The notes: generated from the letters alone by a model not told the origin. 64,000 bases of DNA from PGYR01 sp034670025 (GCA_034670025.1 JAXMOE010000001.1:744001-808000); one strand, 5' to 3'. Shown: positions 43,086-53,150, numbered from the stretch's first letter. Numbers and translations: made by a program.

Positions 43086-44149
43086 TACTTATCGGTATCA
43101 GATTCTTTTTTTTCTTTTTTAGGAACAATTTTTTCTAATACTTGAGCTTCTAAGCTGTCCATTAGTTTACTATCTTCTTGGATTAATTTTTTAAGAGCAT
43201 CTCTTCCCTGTACTCGTTCTTCACCAAATGTGTACCAAGAACCAGATTTGTTTACAATTCCATGCTTAGTAGCAACATCGACCATGTCCCCTACCTTAGA
43301 AATACCTTCATTGTACATAATATCAAATTCTGTTTCTTTGAAAGGTGGAGCTACTTTGTTCTTTAATACTTTTACTCTGACTTTGTTACCAACTATTTCT
43401 GAACCTTCTTTAAGGACTTCCTTTCTTCTGATATCTAACCTAACTGAAGCATAAAATTTCAGTGCATTTCCACCAGTTGTAGTTTCAGGGTTTCCATATA
43501 TTACACCAATCTTACTTCTTAATTGATTAGTAAAGATTACAGTTGTTTTAGATTTACCAATAGCTGCATTTAGCTTTCTCATTGCTTGCGACATCAACCT
43601 TGCTTGTGAGCCCATTTGTGCATCACCCATTTCACCTTCTATTTCTACTCTTGGAGTAAGTGCAGCAACTGAATCGACTACTATTACATCTACCCCACCA
43701 GAACGAACCAAAGTTTCTACAATTTCAAGAGCTTGCTCACCGAACTCAGGTTGAGATAATAATAAATTATTCAAATCTACTCCTAATCTCTGTGCATAGT
43801 TAATGTCGAGTGCATGCTCAGTATCAACAAAAGCAGCCAATCCCCCGGCTTTTTGTGCTTCTGCTATAACATGTAAACATACTGTAGTTTTACCAGAAGA
43901 CTCTGGTCCAAATATCTCCACTATTCTACCTCTTGGTATTCCACCGACCCCAATAGCAGCATCCAATGACATACAGCCAGTCGAAATAGCTTCTACATCA
44001 ACGACTTGTTGGTCACTTAAGCGCATAATAGAACCTTTACCATGTTGCCTTTCTATCTGCTCCATAGCAAGATCAACAGCTTTTAACTTATCTGGATTAA
44101 TCTCTACACCAATCTTAGATGATTTTTCTTTTTTTGCCATAATTTTCAT
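43085..44149 (-). CDS. recA: recombinase RecA
   Basis: Strand exchange and SOS coprotease. 354 residues with QIERQHGKGSIMRL, Walker A GPESSGKTT (81-89), EIVETLVRSGGVDVIVVDSVAALTP, QARLMSQAMRKL and KTTVIFTNQLRSKIGVIYGNPETTTGGNALKFYASVR. The acidic/lysine C-terminal tail is short. ATG 44149 is listed; ATG 44140 (MAKKEKSS) is also possible, with AGG at a longer distance. A 24-base inverted repeat lies 52-75 bases upstream. Confidence 0.98.
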   Translation of the reverse strand: MKIMAKKEKSSKIGVEINPDKLKAVDLAMEQIERQHGKGSIMRLSDQQVVDVEAISTGCMSLDAAIGVGGIPRGRIVEIFGPESSGKTTVCLHVIAEAQKAGGLAAFVDTEHALDINYAQRLGVDLNNLLLSQPEFGEQALEIVETLVRSGGVDVIVVDSVAALTPRVEIEGEMGDAQMGSQARLMSQAMRKLNAAIGKSKTTVIFTNQLRSKIGVIYGNPETTTGGNALKFYASVRLDIRRKEVLKEGSEIVGNKVRVKVLKNKVAPPFKETEFDIMYNEGISKVGDMVDVATKHGIVNKSGSWYTFGEERVQGRDALKKLIQEDSKLMDSLEAQVLEKIVPKKEKKESDTDK

Positions 44150-44185
44150 TACCTTTTATTTTGCATTTTATACTATACTAATTTA

Positions 44186-44216
44186 ATAAATTATAGTGAG
44201 TATGTCATAAAGCTAA
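44186..44216 (-). promoter_or_regulatory. possible recA promoter
   Basis: On the minus strand TTAG (44216-44213), a 19-base spacer, then TAATTTAT (44193-44186). Both boxes are imperfect, but the spacing equals that of the clear promoters in this window, and the inverted repeat covers the spacer and upstream box. Confidence 0.35.
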
Positions 44217-44227
44217 CTGACATAATC
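44198..44227. promoter_or_regulatory. inverted repeat upstream of recA, candidate SOS operator
   Basis: TATGTCA (44201-44207) and TGACATA (44218-44224) form a perfect 7-bp inverted repeat with a 10-base spacer. Extending to GAnTATGTCA/TGACATAnTC gives 9 of 10 matched positions per arm. It lies 52-75 bases before the recA start and overlaps the proposed promoter, as a repressor site would. Confidence 0.5.
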
Positions 44228-44262
44228 ACCATTTCTTTTCAACATATTTTATTAAATACTAA

Positions 44263-44883
44263 CTAATAATTCAATTTACTTTTCCAAGGGGATGGAAGCT
44301 GCCAATCATATTTCACAGCTAATAGACGAAATATAACCACTGTTAGAAGAGAAATTACTTCGATATAAGACTGTTGTACATTTAAACTACTTAAAATAAA
44401 AAATAAGGTTCCACCAACAATGCAAGCTGTAGCATAAATTTCTTTTTCAAATATCAATGGAATATTGTTTAGTGAAATATCTCTAATCACACCACCAAAA
44501 CATGCTGTCATTGTACCTAAAGCAACACAAGTAATAGGTGTAAAATCGAGAGTTATACCAGTTTGAATACCAGCTAAAGTAAAGAAACCTAAACCTATGG
44601 AATCAAACAATAATAATATTTTGTGGTAATTAAGTATTACATTAGTGAACAATAAAGCAGAAAGTGTACTCAGCAATACGACTAACCCATAATTCATATC
44701 CAACATCCACTTTACAGGTAATTCTCCAATTAGTACATCACGCAATGTGCCTCCACCCATTGCAGTAACAAAAGCAATGATAAATATTCCAAAAAGATCT
44801 AATCTCTTTTCCATTGCCGCAAAAGCACCAGCAATGCTAAATGCAGCTGTTCCTGCAATTTCAATTATTTTTACTGATTCCAT
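44263..44883 (-). CDS. TRIC-type channel / UPF0126 membrane protein
   Basis: 206 residues with seven predicted membrane helices in two similar halves. Each half has a glycine-rich kink: AMGGGTLRDVLIGELP in the first and ACFGGVIRDISLNNIP in the second, the duplicated signature of the UPF0126 (YicG-like) family. Family members are prokaryotic trimeric intracellular cation channels. The ion and role in this organism are unknown. It is upstream of recA with a 113-base gap that holds the inverted repeat. Confidence 0.88.
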   Translation of the reverse strand: MESVKIIEIAGTAAFSIAGAFAAMEKRLDLFGIFIIAFVTAMGGGTLRDVLIGELPVKWMLDMNYGLVVLLSTLSALLFTNVILNYHKILLLFDSIGLGFFTLAGIQTGITLDFTPITCVALGTMTACFGGVIRDISLNNIPLIFEKEIYATACIVGGTLFFILSSLNVQQSYIEVISLLTVVIFRLLAVKYDWQLPSPWKSKLNY

Positions 44884-45084
44884 TTTCTCTCTATAAGTAA
44901 TAATTATAATTAGAAATTATTTAACAATGTAACTAAATTTACAATTTTTTTAATAATCTCTATTTTCCAAACTTAATATAATTATTATTCAATATTGAGT
45001 TTTGTATTTATATACTATTTAGTTCAACATAATTATTTTTATTAATTTGACCATAATTATGAATCAAAATAAAAGAAAATATAA

Positions 45085-46356
45085 ATGAATATATTAGTAA
45101 TTGGAAGTGGTGGAAGAGAACACGCTCTTGGTTTTAAACTGTATAATACTGGTGAAAATAAAGTTTTTTGCAATCCCGGTAATCCTGGTACTGAGCAATT
45201 CGCAGAAAATTTTAGATTTGACATAAATGATGAGCATGAATTAATTTCATTCTGTGAAAATAACAACATAGATTTAGTTGTAATTGGACCTGAACAACCA
45301 TTAGCTGATGGGATAGTTGACACTTTAAACAAACATATTATTAACTGCTTTGGCCCAAACAAATATGCTTCACAATTAGAATCTTCAAAATCATTTGCCA
45401 AGAAATTCATGGAAGAATTTGATATTCCAACAGCTGGCTATAAAGTATTTGATAAAAATGAAAAAGATTCTGCTTACGCTTATATTGACACTTTCAACTC
45501 TCAAATAGTTCTCAAAGCCGACGGTTTAGCTGGTGGTAAAGGGGTCTTTATTTGTAACAGTAAGACAGAAGCAAAAACAACTTTAGATGAATTTTTCGAA
45601 GGTAAATTCAGTGAAGCTAGTGAAACAGTAGTGATAGAAGAGTTTCTAAATGGTGTAGAAGCATCTGTTTTTGCAATTTGTGATGGTGAAGACTATGTAT
45701 TACTCCCTCCTTCCCAAGATTACAAGCGTGCTAAAGATGGTGATTTGGGTTTAAATACTGGTGGGATGGGTTCATTCGCCCCAACTCCTTATGTAAATAG
45801 AGAAGTATTAGATAAAATAGCTAAACAGGTGGTTGAACCAACTTTGAAAGGTATGAAGGCACGAGGAACTGAGTTCAAAGGATGTCTGTTTTGTGGGCTT
45901 ATGGTTTATGATAATCAGGCAAAAGTAATTGAGTTCAATGTTCGTTTTGGTGACCCAGAAACTCAATCAGTTCTATCTCTTTTAGATGGAGATTTGGCTG
46001 AATTATTCTTATCTGCATCAAAAGGTAGGATTAACAAAAAGTCAATTTCTATAAAAAAGAATAAATCTGCTTGTACTGTTATTCTTGCTGCCGAAGGATA
46101 TCCCGAATCATATAATAAAGGTTTTATTATAAAGGGATTGAAAAACAATAGTGAATTAGTAAATAAATATATTTTTCACGCTGGTACTAAGAATGTAGAT
46201 GGAAATACAGTGAATAGCGGTGGACGAGTATTAGCCGTTACAGCTATTGCTAACTCTATAAGTGAAGCAAAAGACAATGCCTACAACCTTGCAGAGGGAA
46301 TTGAATTTGAAAATAAATATTTTAGAAATGACATAGCTGCCAATATAGACGAATGA
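45085..46356 (+). CDS. purD: phosphoribosylamine--glycine ligase
   Basis: Second step of purine synthesis, making GAR from phosphoribosylamine, glycine and ATP. 423 residues with an N-terminal MNILVIGSGGREHALGFKL, the ATP-grasp motifs VLKADGLAGGKGVFIC and EEFLNGVEASVFAICDG, LLPPSQDYKRAKDGDLGLNTGGMGSFAP and EFNVRFGDPETQ. Full length. Its last codons overlap the next gene by 4 bases (ATGA). Confidence 0.97.
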   Translation: MNILVIGSGGREHALGFKLYNTGENKVFCNPGNPGTEQFAENFRFDINDEHELISFCENNNIDLVVIGPEQPLADGIVDTLNKHIINCFGPNKYASQLESSKSFAKKFMEEFDIPTAGYKVFDKNEKDSAYAYIDTFNSQIVLKADGLAGGKGVFICNSKTEAKTTLDEFFEGKFSEASETVVIEEFLNGVEASVFAICDGEDYVLLPPSQDYKRAKDGDLGLNTGGMGSFAPTPYVNREVLDKIAKQVVEPTLKGMKARGTEFKGCLFCGLMVYDNQAKVIEFNVRFGDPETQSVLSLLDGDLAELFLSASKGRINKKSISIKKNKSACTVILAAEGYPESYNKGFIIKGLKNNSELVNKYIFHAGTKNVDGNTVNSGGRVLAVTAIANSISEAKDNAYNLAEGIEFENKYFRNDIAANIDE

Positions 46357-46742
46357 GTGATTTATTAATATTTGATGGAGATTGTGGGATTTGTACTACT
46401 ACAGCTGAATATATTAAGAAGAGATCAAATGAAAGTTTCATTAAAGTCAAACCATATCAAGTGTTAAATCTAAATGAAATTCATAATGAATTGAACGCAG
46501 TAAAGACTTCAAAATCAGTATATTTCTATGAAGTAAATACATCAAGAATTTACTCAAAAAGTAAAGCTGTGTTTATGGCTTTAAAAAAGATGAATGGTGT
46601 GTATAAAGTAATGGGCTATCTTTTAGATAACCCATTATTTGTTTTTATTTCAAATCCTATTTACAATCTCATTGCCAAAAACAGAACAAAAATATCTAAA
46701 CTCTTTGGACTCAATGCTTGCAAAATTGAAAGCTACAAGTAA
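46353..46742 (+). CDS. DCC-family thiol-disulfide oxidoreductase-like protein (DUF393)
   Basis: 129 residues with the family N-terminus LLIFDGDCGICTTTAEYI (cysteines C11 and C14, DxxC form of the DCC motif) and a typical LDNPLFVFISNPIYNLIAKNRTKISKLFG C-terminus. DCC proteins are predicted thioredoxin-like oxidoreductases of unknown partner. Translationally coupled to purD through an ATGA overlap and convergent with the EMO-like gene. Confidence 0.85.
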   Translation: MSDLLIFDGDCGICTTTAEYIKKRSNESFIKVKPYQVLNLNEIHNELNAVKTSKSVYFYEVNTSRIYSKSKAVFMALKKMNGVYKVMGYLLDNPLFVFISNPIYNLIAKNRTKISKLFGLNACKIESYK

Positions 46743-46745
46743 GTT

Positions 46746-48785
46746 TTATTTATGATTAGATTCAATATGTTCTAATAGTATTTCAGAAATATCTTTCACT
46801 TCTACGCCTTCAGCACCAGAGTTACCTACACCATCATTTATCATCGTCATGCAGAATGGACAATTGAGAGCAATTGTTTTTGCTCCAGTACTGAGTAACT
46901 CTTCAGTTCTCTCGGCATTAACACGTTTACCTTCAGTCTCTTCCATAAACATTTGAGCACCACCAGCACCACAACAAAGCCCTTTGTCCTTTGTTCTTTG
47001 TGGTTCTAATACTGTAAGGCCTGGTATATTTTTAATAGTATTTCTTGGTGAATCATAAGTATTATTCATTCTACCTAAGTAACAAGAATCGTGGAATACA
47101 ACACTTAGTTCTTTCTTAATATCATGATTGAATGGTAGCTTACCTTCATCAATTAGACTATCTAAGAAATCGGAGTGGTGAATTACTTCATAATTACCAC
47201 CAAAATCAGGATACTCATTTTTCAATGTATTGAAGCAGTGTGGGCATGTAGTTACGATCTTATTTACATTGTAGTTACCCATCGTTTCTATATTCATTTT
47301 TACATACATATCTGCCAGATACTCATTACCACCCCTTCTCGCAGGGTCACCATTACAAGATTCTTCTTTACCTAATATGGCAAAGTTTATATCCGCAATG
47401 TTCATCAACTTCGCAAATGATTGAGTGATATTTTTTGACCTGTCATCGAAACTACCAGAACAACCAACCCAGAATAAGATATCAAATTCAGGCTTATCAG
47501 CTGCTTCTTGTACATCCATTCCTTCAGCCCAATCAGCTCTTTCCTCTTGCGGGAATGCCCATGGTGCAGCGTTATTTTCTATATTGTTAAATGCACCAGC
47601 AAGCTCTTGTGGGAAGTCTGCTTCCATCATCACTAATGATCGACGCATACCAACAATAACAGGTACGTGTTCTATGTTCACAGGACATTCTTCCATACAA
47701 GCAGCACAAGTAGTACATTGCCACAATGCTTCTGGTTTTACGTAATCTCCAACTAATTTTTTATCTAATAATGTCTGTTCTTCTTCTGTTGGTTCGTAAT
47801 CTTTTCCTTCTTTTGCAGCTTCCTTTTGTTTAAGTTTTATTGGAGCAACATCTTCTGTTCTGTTTCTTACTTGAACAATTATCTCACGTGGATCTAATAT
47901 TTTTCCTGTCTGGTTAGCTGGACAAACGCTCGTACATCTACCACAGTGAGTACAAGTGTAGCCATCTAATAGACTTTTCCAAGATAAATCTTCAATATCC
48001 GAAACACCGTAAGATTCTACACTTTCATCTTCAAAGTCAATTGGTTCTAATTTGTTTGTTGGACCTATATTTGAGAAATATACATTTAGCACGCTTGTAA
48101 GTACGTGTAAGTGTTTAGAATACGGAAGGAAGTTCATAAATGCTAATATCAGTATTATATGAAGCCACCAAGCTACATTATAAATAACACTTGCGGCAGA
48201 AACACTAAATATTGGTGCTAATGCAGATGCTAAAGGACTTACTGCCCAAGTCGGGTGTGTTCCCATAGCTATCATAGCAGCATTTTCAAAAAGTAATGAA
48301 GTTACAATGAAGAAAATGGTAACCAATATAGCTGCGGCCTCTAATTTCTCATCTTTATCTTTTGGTAATCTTTCTATTTTCATGACATAACGTCTATACA
48401 AAGCACCCAAAACTGCAATAATAATAAGTGCGATAAAGATGTCAGTTAGAATAGTTATTACACTATAAATAGGGCCTAAATAATTGAAAATATTGATTAT
48501 TCCAAATCCAGTAAGTACAGAGTTAATAGCTGAGAATAGTAATATTAGGAATCCCCAAAAAATACCTGCGTGTATTGGGCCTGCTTTTTTGTCTCTAAGT
48601 ATCTTCTTTTGACCAATAGCAACAATAAGAGTCTGTTTTATTCTCTCACCAACATTATCAAATCTATTATCATCTTTACCTATCTTTAGCCAATCTATTA
48701 GTCTTTTGACATTGGTGGCAAAAAATATTCCTGCACCAATGAAAATTATTAGAAAAGCTACATTCTTTATTCCAAATTCAAACAT
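46746..48785 (-). CDS. membrane (Fe-S) oxidoreductase, HdrDE-like; probable ETF:menaquinone oxidoreductase
   Basis: 679 residues. An N-terminal region of about six membrane helices (about 8-225, cytochrome b/nitrate reductase gamma-like) with histidines in HAGIFWGF, WWLHI and HLHVL suited to bind haem b. Two 4Fe-4S clusters follow (C278-x2-C-x2-C-x3-C288 in CTHCGRCTSVCP and C357-C367 in CTTCAACMEECP). Two CCG domains complete it (CPHCFNTLKNEYP, FHDSCYLGR, LCCGAGGAQM, CPFCMTMI). This is the layout of HdrD/E fusions studied as ETF:(methyl)menaquinone oxidoreductases. It would take electrons from acyl-CoA dehydrogenases through ETF. Confidence 0.82.
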   Translation of the reverse strand: MFEFGIKNVAFLIIFIGAGIFFATNVKRLIDWLKIGKDDNRFDNVGERIKQTLIVAIGQKKILRDKKAGPIHAGIFWGFLILLFSAINSVLTGFGIINIFNYLGPIYSVITILTDIFIALIIIAVLGALYRRYVMKIERLPKDKDEKLEAAAILVTIFFIVTSLLFENAAMIAMGTHPTWAVSPLASALAPIFSVSAASVIYNVAWWLHIILILAFMNFLPYSKHLHVLTSVLNVYFSNIGPTNKLEPIDFEDESVESYGVSDIEDLSWKSLLDGYTCTHCGRCTSVCPANQTGKILDPREIIVQVRNRTEDVAPIKLKQKEAAKEGKDYEPTEEEQTLLDKKLVGDYVKPEALWQCTTCAACMEECPVNIEHVPVIVGMRRSLVMMEADFPQELAGAFNNIENNAAPWAFPQEERADWAEGMDVQEAADKPEFDILFWVGCSGSFDDRSKNITQSFAKLMNIADINFAILGKEESCNGDPARRGGNEYLADMYVKMNIETMGNYNVNKIVTTCPHCFNTLKNEYPDFGGNYEVIHHSDFLDSLIDEGKLPFNHDIKKELSVVFHDSCYLGRMNNTYDSPRNTIKNIPGLTVLEPQRTKDKGLCCGAGGAQMFMEETEGKRVNAERTEELLSTGAKTIALNCPFCMTMINDGVGNSGAEGVEVKDISEILLEHIESNHK

Positions 48786-48869
48786 TATATTCTTTTTTTT
48801 AGTTTATTATTCTGTTTTTAATATAATTCCAATTACATACAAGTTAAAAATAATTGAGACTTTAAAGTC

Positions 48870-51800
48870 TTACATATTCCTTCTGTACTGCCCACCAACT
48901 TCATAGAGTGCATTCGATATCTGACCTAATGAACAATACTTAGTTGCTTCCATAAGTGAATCGAATGTGTTACCATTCTCTATAGCCGCTTTTTTCAATT
49001 TGCTTATAGCTTCGTCAGCTTTGTCACTATTTCTTTCTTTAAACTTATTAAGCGTTTCTATAGCAAACTCTTTTTCTTCAGTTGTGGAACGAATTACTTC
49101 TTTAGGCACTATAGTAGGTGAACCATTTGGGTCTAAGTAAGTGTTTACACCAATAAGTGGCAACTCACCGCTATGTTTCTTATGCTCGTAATACATTGAT
49201 TCTTCTTGAATTTTAGAACGTTGGTACATCCTTTCCATAGCTCCAAGAACACCACCTCTTTCCGAGATACTTTGGAATTCTTTCAGTACAGCTTCCTCTA
49301 CTAAGTCAGTAAGCTCCTCAATTATGAATGAGCCTTGAATAGGATTTTCATTCTTTGCTAAGCCAAGTTCTTTATTGATAATCATCTGTATTGCAATTGC
49401 TCTTCTTACACTCTCCTCTGTCGGAGTAGTGATTGCTTCATCATAAGCATTTGTGTGCAATGAATTACAATTATCAAATATTGCATAGAGTGCTTGGAGT
49501 GTAGTTCTAATATCATTGAATGCAATTTCTTGTGCGTGTAGTGAACGCCCAGAAGTTTGGATATGGTATTTCAATTTCTGCGAACGAGAATTTCCACCAT
49601 ATTTGTGCTTCATGGCTTTTGCCCATATCCTTCTTGCTACTCTTCCGATTACAGAGTATTCTGGATCCACTCCATTGGAAAAGAAGAAAGATAAATTAGG
49701 AGCGAAATCATCAATGTGCATTCCCCTACTTAAGTAATACTCGACATAAGTAAACCCATTTGAGAGGGTTAATGCCAATTGAGTAATAGGGTTAGCTCCA
49801 GCTTCTGCGATATGGTAGCCAGAAATTGACACAGAATAGAAATTCCTAACAGCTTCGTCAATAAAGTATTGCTGTATGTCACCCATCATTCTTAGAGCAA
49901 ATTCTGTAGAGAATATACAAGTGTTTTGTGCTTGGTCTTCTTTTAGAATGTCAGCTTGAACTGTGCCACGAACTTTAGTCAATGTTTCAGCTTTTATTTT
50001 CTCATATACTTCAGTATCTAATACCTCATCACCTGTTACACCCAATAGCATAAGTCCGAGACCATTGTTAGTCTTTGGCAAATCACCATTGTATTCAGGT
50101 CTAGCTACGCCTTTTTCTTTATATGTTTTTTCAATCTTGTTGTTAACTCCTTCTTCAAGACCATTTTCTTTTATATACTTCTCACATTGCTGATCAATAG
50201 CAGCATTCATAAAGAATCCCAACAGCATAGGTGCTGGACCATTTATAGTCATTGACACAGAAGTCATCGGGCTTGATAAATCAAATCCGGAGTAAAGTTT
50301 TTTTGCATCATCCAATGTAGCTATACTAACACCAGAATTTCCAATTTTTCCATATATATCTGGTCTGTGGTCTGGGTCTTCGCCATATAGTGTAACAGAG
50401 TCAAACGCTGTTGACAATCTTTTCGCTTCCATATCTGACGAGACATAGTGGAATCTTCTGTTAGTTCTTTCTGGTCCACCTTCACCTGCAAACATTCGAG
50501 TTGGGTCTTCGTTAATTCGCTTAAGTGGAAATACACCAGCAGAATAAGGGAAAAACCCAGGTACATTTTCTGTTAGAATCCAATTTAGTATATCTCCCCA
50601 ATCTTTATATTTTGGTAATGATACTCTTGGAATTTTTGTTCCAGAAAGTGAAGTTCTATATAAATCTTGCTCTAATATTTTATCTCTTACTTTGAACTGA
50701 TACTTATCAGCTTTGTAGCGAGCAACTGTTTTCTCCCAAACATCAATTGATTTTCTGCACTCTGGGTCAAGCTGCTGACTGAGTTTTTTGAACTCATCCA
50801 TTAAATCACCCAAATAGCCGGGAGCTTCAGTTTTTGATTCTATAGCAGTTACTATTCCATTTTCTTCTTCAATATCTATTTTCTTTTCGCCGACATTGTC
50901 ATTAATATATTCGATTGTACCTTTCAGTTGATACATCTTCCTTGCGATAGAGACTTGTTTTGCTACGAAATCATTATACTGTTCACTACTTTCTTTTATT
51001 TCAGCTAAGTAACGAACTCTTTCGGGTGGAATAATATATATTTTCTTCGACATCTCATCTGTTACTTCAAATGTGCTGTCAAGGTGTTTAACTTCAGTTT
51101 TTTCGACCAATGTGTCTATAATTCTTTTGTATAAAACATTAGTTCCTGGGTCGTTGAATTGTGAAGCAATAGTACCAAATATTGGCAAGTCTTCGTCTGG
51201 AGTTTCAAACATCAGGTGGTTACGTTTGTATTGCTTTTTCACATCTCTTAGTGCATCTTGAGAGCCACGCTTGTCGAATTTGTTAATGGCAATAATGTCT
51301 GCAAAATCAAGCATATCAATCTTTTCGAGCTGTGTAGCTGCTCCATATTCAGCAGTCATTACATACATTGATACATCGGAGTGATTTGTAATTTCTGTGT
51401 CCGACTGACCAATACCAGAAGTTTCCACAATAATCATATCAAAATCAGCTGCCTTACAGATATTAATCGCATGCTGAACATGGTTACTCATAGATAGATT
51501 CGATTGTCTAGTAGCAAGTGAACGCATATAGACTTGATCACTATTGATTGAGTTCATTCTGATTCTATCACCAAGTAATGCGCCACCAGTCTTTCTTTTA
51601 GAAGGATCAACAGAAATTACAGCAATTGATTTATCTTCAAAATCCATAATGAATCTTCGCACTAACTCATCAATCATAGATGATTTACCTGCACCACCTG
51701 TACCAGTAATACCAAGAACAGGTATTCTACGCTCAATTTTTGATTCTACTTCGCCAACAAAATCAAGATAATCTTCTTCATAATTTTCGGCTGCGGTGAT

Positions 51801-52337
51801 TAACCTACCAATTGATTGAGCATCATTTTTGTTCAGATTTTTCAATGAAGTTTTGATAGTATCATCTATCTTTTCGTCATTTACTTTCAATGTAGAAAAA
51901 TCGCAACCCTTGATAACATCATTTATCATTCCTTGAAGACCGAGTTCTCTACCATCATCGGGAGAGTACACCCTATCAATACCATATTCTTGTAATTCTT
52001 CTATTTCTTCTGGAAGGATTGTACCCCCGCCACCAGCATATATTTTTATGTTAGCTCCCCTTTCTTTAATGAGGTCATACATATATTTCAAATACTCTGT
52101 ATGTCCGCCTTGGTATGAAGTTAGGGCTATTCCCTGAGCATCTTCTTGTATTGCGCAATCAACTATTTCGGCAACGCTACGGTTGTGACCGAGGTGAATT
52201 ACCTCAGCTCCAGTTGATTGCAAAATACGTCTCATTATGTTGATAGCCACATCGTGACCATCGAATAATGAAGCCGCAGTAACAATACGAATATGATGTT
52301 CTGGCTTATAAATTTCGATTTTTTTCATTTGAGTCAT
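48870..52337 (-). CDS. icmF: fused isobutyryl-CoA mutase IcmF
   Basis: Interconverts isobutyryl-CoA and n-butyryl-CoA using coenzyme B12. 1155 residues in the IcmF order: B12-binding domain (DGHD, His28 as cobalt ligand region, then IKIYAGGGGTI), a MeaB/ArgK-type GTPase chaperone (Walker A GTGGAGKSS 212-220, INKFD near 351), and the mutase TIM barrel (about 540-1155). At the substrate site F629 (NRRFHY) and Q804 (QAQNTCIF) stand where methylmalonyl-CoA mutase has Tyr and Arg, which supports isobutyryl- over methylmalonyl-CoA. Confidence 0.95.
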   Translation of the reverse strand: MTQMKKIEIYKPEHHIRIVTAASLFDGHDVAINIMRRILQSTGAEVIHLGHNRSVAEIVDCAIQEDAQGIALTSYQGGHTEYLKYMYDLIKERGANIKIYAGGGGTILPEEIEELQEYGIDRVYSPDDGRELGLQGMINDVIKGCDFSTLKVNDEKIDDTIKTSLKNLNKNDAQSIGRLITAAENYEEDYLDFVGEVESKIERRIPVLGITGTGGAGKSSMIDELVRRFIMDFEDKSIAVISVDPSKRKTGGALLGDRIRMNSINSDQVYMRSLATRQSNLSMSNHVQHAINICKAADFDMIIVETSGIGQSDTEITNHSDVSMYVMTAEYGAATQLEKIDMLDFADIIAINKFDKRGSQDALRDVKKQYKRNHLMFETPDEDLPIFGTIASQFNDPGTNVLYKRIIDTLVEKTEVKHLDSTFEVTDEMSKKIYIIPPERVRYLAEIKESSEQYNDFVAKQVSIARKMYQLKGTIEYINDNVGEKKIDIEEENGIVTAIESKTEAPGYLGDLMDEFKKLSQQLDPECRKSIDVWEKTVARYKADKYQFKVRDKILEQDLYRTSLSGTKIPRVSLPKYKDWGDILNWILTENVPGFFPYSAGVFPLKRINEDPTRMFAGEGGPERTNRRFHYVSSDMEAKRLSTAFDSVTLYGEDPDHRPDIYGKIGNSGVSIATLDDAKKLYSGFDLSSPMTSVSMTINGPAPMLLGFFMNAAIDQQCEKYIKENGLEEGVNNKIEKTYKEKGVARPEYNGDLPKTNNGLGLMLLGVTGDEVLDTEVYEKIKAETLTKVRGTVQADILKEDQAQNTCIFSTEFALRMMGDIQQYFIDEAVRNFYSVSISGYHIAEAGANPITQLALTLSNGFTYVEYYLSRGMHIDDFAPNLSFFFSNGVDPEYSVIGRVARRIWAKAMKHKYGGNSRSQKLKYHIQTSGRSLHAQEIAFNDIRTTLQALYAIFDNCNSLHTNAYDEAITTPTEESVRRAIAIQMIINKELGLAKNENPIQGSFIIEELTDLVEEAVLKEFQSISERGGVLGAMERMYQRSKIQEESMYYEHKKHSGELPLIGVNTYLDPNGSPTIVPKEVIRSTTEEKEFAIETLNKFKERNSDKADEAISKLKKAAIENGNTFDSLMEATKYCSLGQISNALYEVGGQYRRNM

Positions 52338-52452
52338 TTTAATGGGATTTTTTATATTCTAAATCATACTAAAATAGGTATTTTCATTTAATTCTACTAA
52401 TACTGGGCAATATTACTCCCTTGATTTCGGAATAGAAATAGTAATTTCCTTT

Positions 52453-52483
52453 TTTGTAGTGCTGAGTATTAAGCTTATATTGC
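52453..52483 (+). promoter_or_regulatory. probable promoter of the beta-barrel gene
   Basis: TTTG (52453-52456), a 19-base spacer, then TATATTGC (52476-52483), a partial TAnnTTTG match. It lies 31 bases before the ATG at 52514. Confidence 0.4.
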
Positions 52484-52513
52484 CAATAAATTGAATTAAA
52501 ATTATAGAATATT

Positions 52514-53137
52514 ATGTTAAAATTAACTCTAATTTCCATCTTTATCCCATTTTTAATTATTTCAACTAATGCAGATGATTACAACCCTTATGCGGACAAT
52601 ATCAGTCATTTTGAAGTAGGTATAAATGCAGGCTATAGTATTATCACTCACGAAAAGTCAATATTCTGGGCAAATTCTTTGAATTATGGATTAACTATTG
52701 GTTATAATATTGATGATAAGAACACTATAGAACTAAATGCAAGTCACACAGAAATAAGACCACATGAGGATAGCAGAGAAATAAACAGACACTATAGATA
52801 TAGAATATACCCCTTATCTCTAAATTATTACAGAAAAATTGGGAATATGGACGAAGTTAGCTTTTTCCTCGGTGGTGGTCTTTCATATATTTATGGCGAA
52901 TATATAGTTGACGATTTGCTATTTGAGACTAATGGCAGAAGAACATCGCTGAGAAGAGTATATGCCTCAAATGGATTTGGTATTGCACCAGCACTGAAAG
53001 TACGCTCCCCATTCGGAGATGCCTTGGCAATAGATGTTCTTGTGAATTATAATCTTATATTTATGGAGTCACGCAATAGTGCGGTGCTATCATTAGACCA
53101 CGTTAATGCTAAACTGGGCTTGACTTATATGTTTTGA
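52514..53137 (+). CDS. outer-membrane beta-barrel-like protein
   Basis: 207 residues with a signal peptide (LTLISIFIPFLIISTNA). The rest is alternating amphipathic strands separated by short polar turns (FEVGINAGYSIIT, YGLTIGYNIDDKNTIELNASH, LSLNYYRKI, VSFFLGGGLSYIYGEYI), and the chain ends in a strand with a C-terminal aromatic, VNAKLGLTYMF, typical of 8-stranded outer-membrane barrels. The exact family and role are unknown. It is a single gene with its own upstream promoter-like site. Confidence 0.7.
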   Translation: MLKLTLISIFIPFLIISTNADDYNPYADNISHFEVGINAGYSIITHEKSIFWANSLNYGLTIGYNIDDKNTIELNASHTEIRPHEDSREINRHYRYRIYPLSLNYYRKIGNMDEVSFFLGGGLSYIYGEYIVDDLLFETNGRRTSLRRVYASNGFGIAPALKVRSPFGDALAIDVLVNYNLIFMESRNSAVLSLDHVNAKLGLTYMF

Positions 53138-53150
53138 AATTGCTAAATCA

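Noticed and set aside
43803..44186. 127-codon frame antisense to recA
   Set aside because: Shadow of the well-conserved recA reading frame.
45057..45410. 117-codon frame antisense to the purD start
   Set aside because: purD is certain on the other strand and the frame shows no coding features.
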